NCBI GenBank assembly: GCA_000437515.1
Contig: FR898465.1
Location: forward strand, 9,348-17,392
Source: Acidiphilium sp. CAG:727
GTDB lineage: Bacteria > Bacillota > Clostridia > Christensenellales > Borkfalkiaceae
DNA length: 8,045 nt
Reading direction: 5' to 3'
Shown: piece by piece, positions 1-4,789 of the stretch
How positions within the stretch are numbered: the first letter of the stretch is position 1
Layout of the letters: every line of letters begins with the position of its first letter
Position numbers and translations under genes: made by a program
The notes under the pieces: generated by a model
Databases searched by the model: none
The model's input: the letters and a program-made list of their open reading frames with translations, nothing else
What the model was told of the DNA's origin: nothing

Positions 1-28
1 CCCCCCCCCCCCCCGCCCCCCGCGGCCG
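1..28. repeat. C-rich homopolymeric tract at the window edge
   Basis: The window opens with 14 consecutive C, one G, six more C, and then a GC-only stretch to about base 28. On the minus strand this is a long G-run downstream of spoIVA. Nothing else in the window resembles it; the genes are of moderate GC. It could be a true G-tract (slippage-prone, possibly able to form a G-quadruplex in the minus-strand transcript) or a sequencing/assembly artefact at a contig end. The sequence alone cannot decide between these. Confidence 0.8.
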
Positions 29-40
29 TTTTTATGATTT

Positions 41-168
41 AATATTTACACCGCGCAAAACCACCCTTCCGGGAGACGTTTCGCTTACGCTCAATAATGT
101 CATTGCGAACGAAGTGAAGCAACCTTGGGCAGTGTCGCCGCGACCCGCAAGGATCTCTCAATTGCGGG
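41..168 (-). repeat. Interspersed repeat copy A, abutting the spoIVA stop codon
   Basis: This non-coding stretch downstream of spoIVA looks like a composite dispersed repeat. Positions 41-74 match 4641-4674 without gaps at 26 of 34 bases, including a shared 10-mer CCTTCCGGGA. Positions 99-124 carry GTCATTGCGAACGAAGTGAA, which resembles a GTCATTGCGAGCGAAGCGAA-type motif I recall as common in bacterial intergenic repeats. Positions 77-122 form an imperfect inverted repeat. A perfect 8-bp stem closes the element: ACCCGCAA at 143-150 pairs with TTGCGGGT at 162-169. No T-tract follows the hairpin in the direction of spoIVA transcription, so it is not a classical intrinsic terminator, though it may protect the mRNA 3' end. 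Confidence 0.55.
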
Positions 169-169
169 T
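143..169 (-). other. Hairpin at the spoIVA stop codon
   Basis: The arms ACCCGCAA (143-150) and TTGCGGGT (162-169) are perfectly complementary around an 11-nt loop. In the spoIVA transcript the stem begins at the last base of the TAA stop codon (169-171). Without a following U-run, termination at this stem is doubtful. A role in 3'-end stability, or simply being the end of the repeat element, is more likely. Confidence 0.5.
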
Positions 170-1641
170 TAATATACTATACAGAACACTCTGTACTTGC
201 CGCCGTTGACCATTTTACCGACCGATTTACGGAGTTTAATCCGCGTTTCTTCGGGCATTGCGCCCGTTTTGAGATTGACTTCTTCGGCAACGAGTTGCCC
301 CAAAGGTCTGCCGAAAACGTTTGCGTCGGCTACGTCGCCTTCCGAACATTCTTCGCTTAAAAAACGCATAAATTCTTCGCACTGCTTTTTGCTTCCCGAA
401 ATGGGCGTAACGCTTGCGTTTACGCCTATTTTGACTACGTGCAGGCTTTCGGTCGTCGCGTCGATTTTTACGCAATATCCCCTGCCGCTTTTTTCAAGGC
501 GGGGTTTATCGATTTTTACTTCGCATTCGCTCGGCAGCACTATTCCGTAACCCTTGCTTTCGGCTTCGCTTAAAGCGTTTTTAAGTTTATCGTACTCGCG
601 TTTGGCTCCGGATAAATCCCTTACGAACGACATGAGTTTATAATCGCCGTCGATCTCTTCGCCGCAGGTTTTAGAAATCGCCTCGAAGAAAAGCGACCTG
701 TCGAGCGCAAGTCCGATTTTTACCGAGCCGTCGCCGGCGTCTTTTATTTCGCTTTGCGGCACCACCCTGTCTATCGACGACAACGCCGCAGTCACGAGGC
801 TTTCGTCTTTCATCTTGCACGCGGCGGACGACGTTTCTTTTAACGTATCGATAATCGCCTTAACGACCTCGTTATCCGGCGGGAGAGCCTGCAACCAGTC
901 GGGCAGTTCGACGTCGATTCTTTTAAGCAGAAATTCCGATAAAATTTTATCGAGAACGTTCGCGTATTCGTTTTCGTCGGCGTTGAGCGCGTCTATCGCG
1001 ACTACGCCTACGCCGTATTTTTCTTCAAGTTCGGCGCGGAGTTCTCTGCACTTTTTGCCGTTCGGGTCCTTACTGTTAAGCGCGATAACGAATGGTTTGC
1101 CGAGTTCTTTAAGCCTTGCGGCGGTCTTCTCTTCGGCGGGAACGTAATTCTCGCGCGGAATATCCGCAATGCTGCCATCGCAGGTCATTAAAACGCCTAT
1201 CGTAGAGTGCTCGCCTATGACTTTTTCGGTGCCGATCTCGGCGGCTTCTTCAAAGGGAACGGGCTCTTTATTCCAGGGCGTGGTAACCATACGTTTTTCG
1301 CCGTTTTCTTTATCGCCGAGCGCGCCGTCCACCATATATCCCACACAGTCGATTATCCGCATTTTTGCGGTGGTTTTACCTTTATTCAAAGAAACCTTTA
1401 CCGCTTCGCCCGGTATAAATTTCGGTTCGGTGGTGGTAACCGTCTTGCCCGCCGCCGACTGCGGAAGTTCGTCGGCGGCTATTTTTTGTTTATTCTTGCC
1501 CGTAACGTTCGGCAACACGAACGCTTCCGCAAACCTTTTTACGAACGTTGACTTCCCCGTTCTTACCGGACCGACCACTCCGAGATATATATCGCCGTCG
1601 GTACGCCGCGCCAGATCCTGATAAACGTCGTAATTCTCCAT
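169..1641 (-). CDS. spoIVA: Stage IV sporulation protein A (spore coat morphogenetic ATPase)
   Basis: SpoIVA is the ATPase that polymerises on the forespore's outer surface to form the basement layer of the spore coat. In Bacillus it is anchored by SpoVM and is also needed for cortex formation. The product is 490 aa, close to the 492 aa of B. subtilis SpoIVA. Visible motifs are the Walker A loop GPVRTGKST (residues 24-32, with Lys30), the family-typical ELPQSAAGKT and TTTEPKF stretch with the sensor threonines (about 58-75), a Walker B-like IIDCVGY with Asp98, and EEAAEIGT...EHSTIGV (131-150). The middle and C-terminal domains are more diverged. The C-terminus, which anchors to SpoVM in Bacillus, ends in an aromatic and hydrophobic tail. 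The ATG is preceded by GGGAGGA (1649-1655) with a 7-nt spacer, which fixes the start. A possible SigE-type promoter and a dyad lie just upstream. Identification is secure; conservation of the SpoVM interaction is inferred. Confidence 0.97.
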   Translation of the reverse strand: MENYDVYQDLARRTDGDIYLGVVGPVRTGKSTFVKRFAEAFVLPNVTGKNKQKIAADELPQSAAGKTVTTTEPKFIPGEAVKVSLNKGKTTAKMRIIDCVGYMVDGALGDKENGEKRMVTTPWNKEPVPFEEAAEIGTEKVIGEHSTIGVLMTCDGSIADIPRENYVPAEEKTAARLKELGKPFVIALNSKDPNGKKCRELRAELEEKYGVGVVAIDALNADENEYANVLDKILSEFLLKRIDVELPDWLQALPPDNEVVKAIIDTLKETSSAACKMKDESLVTAALSSIDRVVPQSEIKDAGDGSVKIGLALDRSLFFEAISKTCGEEIDGDYKLMSFVRDLSGAKREYDKLKNALSEAESKGYGIVLPSECEVKIDKPRLEKSGRGYCVKIDATTESLHVVKIGVNASVTPISGSKKQCEEFMRFLSEECSEGDVADANVFGRPLGQLVAEEVNLKTGAMPEETRIKLRKSVGKMVNGGKYRVFCIVY

Positions 1642-1656
1642 AGAAAAATCCTCCCA

Positions 1657-1680
1657 CTTGTAATCGCGTTACGATACAAG
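1657..1680. promoter_or_regulatory. Dyad between the spoIVA promoter candidate and its RBS
   Basis: The arms CTTGTA(A)TCG and CGATACAAG are complementary except for one bulged base, around a 5-nt centre. The dyad overlaps the proposed -10 element and the likely transcription start, and ends one base upstream of the Shine-Dalgarno sequence. It could be an operator or a 5'-UTR hairpin next to the RBS. SpoIIID controls spoIVA in Bacillus, but I could not fit a good SpoIIID box here, so no regulator is named. Confidence 0.35.
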
Positions 1681-1706
1681 TTATGAGAGGATTTATCGTT
1701 TTATGA
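1678..1706 (-). promoter_or_regulatory. Possible SigE-type promoter of spoIVA
   Basis: Read on the minus strand, TCATAAA (1706-1700) and CATAACTT (1685-1678) are separated by 14 nt. They partly match the mother-cell sigma-E pattern (about KMATATT, 14-15 nt, CATACAAT). In Bacillus spoIVA is transcribed from a SigE promoter, so position and type fit. The match is imperfect (about 5 of 7 and 5 of 8 positions), and AT-rich intergenic DNA can give such matches by chance. Confidence 0.3.
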
Positions 1707-1716
1707 CAATATTTTA

Positions 1717-1746
1717 TTAAATGAGTCCGCCGGATCCCACCCTTCA
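1717..1746 (-). repeat. Degenerate interspersed repeat copy D
   Basis: This stretch upstream of spoIVA shares CCACCCTTC with copy A (61-69). It matches copy B at 18 of 29 and copy A at 17 of 29 ungapped positions, with the CCG core of the element in register. It has the same orientation as copies A and B. On its own the similarity is weak; the shared 9-mer and consistent spacing are the main support. Confidence 0.35.
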
Positions 1747-1766
1747 GAGAAGAGTACGTTATTATA

Positions 1767-1796
1767 AATATCAAGTCCGTAAATTTTGCCCTTCCG
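1767..1796 (-). repeat. Degenerate interspersed repeat copy C
   Basis: AATAT, CCG, AAA and the terminal CCCTTCCG occur in the same order and orientation as in copy A, with one base fewer in the middle. It lies directly next to the 1805-1826 hairpin, much as copy B lies next to the 4695-4727 hairpin. Part of this could be chance in AT-rich DNA. Confidence 0.3.
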
Positions 1797-1804
1797 TGTG
1801 TATG

Positions 1805-1826
1805 CTCTCCCGTCGAAGCGGGAGAG
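1805..1826 (-). other. Stable hairpin downstream of der
   Basis: CTCTCCCG (1805-1812) and CGGGAGAG (1819-1826) form a perfect 8-bp GC-rich stem with a 6-nt loop, starting 16 nt after the der stop codon in the direction of transcription. The sequence after the stem is not T-rich, so it is not a canonical Rho-independent terminator. It may stabilise the der mRNA 3' end, attenuate read-through into spoIVA, or be the palindromic part of a repeat element. Confidence 0.55.
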
Positions 1827-1842
1827 GTGAAGACAATTGCGG

Positions 1843-3162
1843 TTATAAGTCGCGGTCGGATTTTTCACGCACGAATATACGGATAGGCGTGCCCTCGAAC
1901 CCGAACGACTTTCTTAAAGTGTTCTCTAAAAAACGTTTATACGAAAAATGCATAAGTTCGGAGTTGTTTACGAAAAACACGAACGACGGCGGGCATACCC
2001 CGTCTTGCACGGCGTAATATATTTTAAGTCGTCTGCCGTTTTTTGTCGGCGGCTCGGTAGCGCGCACGGCGAACGAAATCACGTCGTTCAGAAGTCCCGT
2101 CGTGATACGCTTTTCCGCGTTGGCTTTTACCTCCGCCGCCAGAGCGAGCAATTTATTTACTCTCTGTCCCGTCTTTGCCGAAATATATACGGATTTGAAA
2201 TAGTCCATAAACGCAAGATCCGTCTGTAACTTCTTTTCGAACTCGTTTATGGTATGAGTATCTTTTTCGACAACGTCCCACTTATTCATCACGATTACCG
2301 ACGGTTTGCCCTGTTCGTGGATATAGCCCGCTATCTTCACGTCCTGCTCGGTAAGCCCCTCTCCGGAATCGACCACGAGTAAACACACGTCCGCCCTTCT
2401 GATCGCTCCCAAAGCCCTTAAAACGCTGTAATACTCTACGTCTTCGTCTACCGAACGCTTTCTTCTTATACCCGCCGTATCGATAAGCGTATATCTTTTA
2501 CCGTTTACGGTAATGGGCGTATCGATCGCGTCGCGGGTGGTGCCGGCAATATCGGAAACTATCGTCCTGTCGTAACCGAGCAAAGCGTTGGTTAAACTCG
2601 ATTTGCCCGCGTTGGGTTTACCGACTATAGCGATTTTCAGACCGTCGTCGCCGTCGAGGTCTTCTGCGGACGGAAAATCGGCGCACACCTCGTCAAGAAG
2701 GTCGCCTATGCCCTTTGCCTGTTCGGCGGATATTCCGAACGGTTGCCCCAGACCCAATTCGTAAAAGTCGAAAAGGTCTTCGGGTTTATACACGTCGAGT
2801 TTGTTTACCGCAAGCACTACGGGCTTACCCGACTTACGAAGCATATTCGCCACGTCGTGATCGGCGGAAGTAAGTCCGCTTTTGGCGTCGCAGAAAAATA
2901 TAATGACGTTAGCCGTTTCTATCGCGATTTCGGCTTGCTTTTTGATATGCTTCCACATTTCGTCGGCGGACTTGATTTCTATGCCGCCCGTATCGACGAG
3001 CGTGAAAGTTTTGCCGCACCATTCCGCGTCGCAATAAAGTCGGTCTCGCGTAACGCCGGGCGTGTCTTCTACGATGGACAATTTCTGTCCCGTAACTCTG
3101 TTGAAAAACGTCGATTTGCCGACGTTGGGTCTGCCTACTATGGCTACTAACGGTTTATTCAT
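1843..3162 (-). CDS. der: Ribosome assembly GTPase Der (EngA)
   Basis: Der is an essential double-domain GTPase that acts in the cytoplasm in the late assembly of the 50S ribosomal subunit. The 439-aa product has the family's full layout. The first G domain has GRPNVGKS (10-17), TPGVTRD (34-40), DTGG (57-60), NKLD (120-123) and SA (145-146). The second has GKPNAGKS (181-188), AGTTRD (206-211), DTAG (228-231), NKWD (293-296) and SAK (328-330). A C-terminal KH-like domain runs from about 350 to 439, with the typical PPTKNGRRLKIYY stretch and a basic end. All GTP-binding signatures are intact. The start is supported by GGAGAA (3167-3172) four bases upstream. This RBS lies inside the upstream polymerase/ligase gene, whose stop codon overlaps the start of der by 8 nt, so translation is probably coupled. 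The gpsA gene common between der and spoIVA elsewhere is absent. Confidence 0.98.
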   Translation of the reverse strand: MNKPLVAIVGRPNVGKSTFFNRVTGQKLSIVEDTPGVTRDRLYCDAEWCGKTFTLVDTGGIEIKSADEMWKHIKKQAEIAIETANVIIFFCDAKSGLTSADHDVANMLRKSGKPVVLAVNKLDVYKPEDLFDFYELGLGQPFGISAEQAKGIGDLLDEVCADFPSAEDLDGDDGLKIAIVGKPNAGKSSLTNALLGYDRTIVSDIAGTTRDAIDTPITVNGKRYTLIDTAGIRRKRSVDEDVEYYSVLRALGAIRRADVCLLVVDSGEGLTEQDVKIAGYIHEQGKPSVIVMNKWDVVEKDTHTINEFEKKLQTDLAFMDYFKSVYISAKTGQRVNKLLALAAEVKANAEKRITTGLLNDVISFAVRATEPPTKNGRRLKIYYAVQDGVCPPSFVFFVNNSELMHFSYKRFLENTLRKSFGFEGTPIRIFVREKSDRDL

Positions 3163-4621
3163 TTGCTTCTCCGTCGATGGGTTTTAAGGTCTGTAATTGA
3201 TTTTCTTCGGGCTTTTTATACGCGAGTTTTTCGGTAACTGCGGTTACGAGCGCGAACAGGTAAAGAACGTACGGCAAAACGTAGGATATATCGAGCAAAC
3301 CTATAAACAGGTTCGCCGCAAGAAATACGACCATATAAATTCTGCCCTCGTATTTGCGGATATAAAGCCTTACGAGAAGGAATATAACCGCTATCATCGA
3401 AAGTATTCCGACTATTCCCGCGCTGCCGATAGCGTCGAAAATATAGTTATGCGCGTAACGCGAATAGTAAAACGACTGCCCGTCGCTGCTTTCCATAAAG
3501 CGGCGGCAAAAACCTACGCCGATTATCGGGCTTTCGGTAAAGTATTTAAGTCTTAACTTCCAATGATCTATTCTGCCGCTCGAAACCTTTGAGAAATCCG
3601 GGGTGCCGAGCGAAGCGAAGGCTTTTTCGATATAAGCGATAACGTCGATATTCGTCTTTTTAACGACTATCGCGAGCGCGGCTACGCAACCGAGCAGGAA
3701 TATAAGAAAAATAAGCGCGAGCAACTTTCTGTTTTCTTTTCGCCCGACGAAAGTCTTTATACAGAAGAAAATCGCTATAACTCCGCCCGCGATAATTCCC
3801 GTGCGTGACAGCGTTAAAATAATGCACAGCGACGAAAAAATCGCTATCGACCAGTAAAATATTACGTGTTTATTCTTTTCGGCTTTATAGTATGCGAACG
3901 GCAAAAACATAGCGATAAGTTCGCCCGCGATATTGCTTACGCCCCACCCCGTTATGATTTCGCCTTTCCACGCGGAAAAACCCTTTTCTTCGACGGTCGT
4001 TCTGAATAAATCGTATCGTATAACGTACACGAAAGCGACCTGACACGCGGCTACGAAAGCGACTTCGGCAAGCAAAGTGGCGATATACTCGAACAAGTCG
4101 CCGTCGTTTTTGACGGTGGCGACGAATATAACGTAAAAACCGAGCAGGCAAGCGACCGCTATCGAGTTCGCAAGAAGGCTTTGCAAATAATATTGCTGCC
4201 CGACGCCCGCGATTAAAAACGTGAAAGAAGCAATGCCGAAAGCGAGATAAGATTTACCGCTTTTAATATTTTTGCGTTCTTTAATAACTCTGTAAATTAT
4301 CCCCGCGAAAGCAACTACGCCCGCCGCAATTATAGGATAAAGGTGTTGGGGTTGGGTAAGATAATTAGAATTATCTCCGTACCCGGGGCTGTGTTGAGTG
4401 GAAACGACGAATATCGTATTTACGAATATCGTAAGCCACCCGCGATAATCGTCGACGAACGCCGCCGTAAAGCCCATCGCAAGACAATAAAGCACGACCG
4501 AATACGCATCTACCGCGAGAATATGCAAAATAAGCGTCAACGCTCCGACCGCCCACACGTAGGCGGGCTTTCGCACGAACTCGTTTATTCTGGCGATTAC
4601 GCTTTTGAAAGTTTTCTCCAT
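3155..4621 (-). CDS. O-antigen ligase/polymerase-like membrane protein (Wzy_C family)
   Basis: This is a 488-aa polytopic membrane protein with about 12-14 hydrophobic segments. They start around residues 22, 40, 62, 97, 128, 148, 177, 228, 251, 272, 299, 393, 428 and 447. The C-terminal half carries the signatures of the O-antigen ligase/polymerase superfamily: LSRTG at 271-275 at the start of a membrane helix, a large outside loop with SGRIDHW...SPIIGVGF (348-371), and HN (391-392) followed by a helix with GSAGIVG. Family members transfer or polymerise undecaprenyl-linked glycans on the outer face of the membrane. In a Gram-positive host the substrate would be a cell-wall or capsular polysaccharide rather than LPS; which one cannot be told. 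The start is supported by GGAGAAA (4628-4634) six bases upstream. No glycosyltransferase or flippase gene is in view. The gene overlaps der, an unusual partner. Confidence 0.85.
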   Translation of the reverse strand: MEKTFKSVIARINEFVRKPAYVWAVGALTLILHILAVDAYSVVLYCLAMGFTAAFVDDYRGWLTIFVNTIFVVSTQHSPGYGDNSNYLTQPQHLYPIIAAGVVAFAGIIYRVIKERKNIKSGKSYLAFGIASFTFLIAGVGQQYYLQSLLANSIAVACLLGFYVIFVATVKNDGDLFEYIATLLAEVAFVAACQVAFVYVIRYDLFRTTVEEKGFSAWKGEIITGWGVSNIAGELIAMFLPFAYYKAEKNKHVIFYWSIAIFSSLCIILTLSRTGIIAGGVIAIFFCIKTFVGRKENRKLLALIFLIFLLGCVAALAIVVKKTNIDVIAYIEKAFASLGTPDFSKVSSGRIDHWKLRLKYFTESPIIGVGFCRRFMESSDGQSFYYSRYAHNYIFDAIGSAGIVGILSMIAVIFLLVRLYIRKYEGRIYMVVFLAANLFIGLLDISYVLPYVLYLFALVTAVTEKLAYKKPEENQLQTLKPIDGEANE

Positions 4622-4640
4622 TTTTCGTTTCTCCGATTTT

Positions 4641-4745
4641 ATTATTTACTCCGACAAATACCGTCCTTCCGGGACTCATCCGTCGCGCTGCGCGCGCCAC
4701 CTTCCCTGCAAGGGAAGGCAAGTGGCGTTGCTCAGAATGACGCAT
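4641..4745 (-). repeat. Interspersed repeat copy B with long hairpin
   Basis: This occupies most of the gap between the helicase and the polymerase/ligase gene. Positions 4641-4674 match copy A (41-74) at 26 of 34 ungapped bases, in the same orientation. A hairpin at 4695-4727 follows. The far end on the minus strand reads GCGTCATTCTGAGC, similar to the GTCATTGCGAAC of copy A. The layout (conserved end, GC-rich palindrome, GTCATT end) suggests a miniature non-coding repeat. No ORF or transposase is encoded. Confidence 0.6.
4695..4727 (-). other. Bulged palindrome within repeat copy B
   Basis: CGCCAC (4695-4700) pairs with GTGGCG (4722-4727), and CTTCCCT (4701-4707) pairs with AGGGAAG (4711-4717) around a GCA loop; a 4-nt bulge GCAA interrupts one side. 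In the polymerase/ligase transcript it would form a strong hairpin in the 5' leader, about 70 nt before the start codon, if the 4751-4777 promoter is used. No T-tract follows, so it is not an obvious terminator for the upstream helicase. Confidence 0.6.
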
Positions 4746-4750
4746 ATAAA

Positions 4751-4777
4751 ATCATATCACCAACGTACATAATACAA
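4751..4777 (-). promoter_or_regulatory. Candidate extended -10 promoter for the polymerase/ligase-der unit
   Basis: On the minus strand TGATATGAT (4759-4751) fits an extended -10 element (TGnTATAAT with one mismatch). A weak -35, TTGTAT (4777-4772), lies 15 nt upstream. It is just past the helicase stop codon and would give a leader of about 120 nt containing the repeat hairpin. The short spacer and poor -35 keep confidence low. Confidence 0.35.
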
Positions 4778-4789
4778 CATTTCCGACGA

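Noticed and set aside
1805..1826. Intrinsic terminator after der
   Set aside because: The stem is strong, but neither strand has a T-run after it, so it is listed only as a hairpin.
1721..2017. A 98-codon plus-strand frame starting in the der-spoIVA gap
   Set aside because: It runs through the hairpin and into the conserved 3' end of der, and its product has no recognisable features.
3155..4621. True O-antigen ligase WaaL of LPS synthesis
   Set aside because: SpoIVA indicates a spore-forming Firmicute, where LPS is not expected; only superfamily membership is supported.
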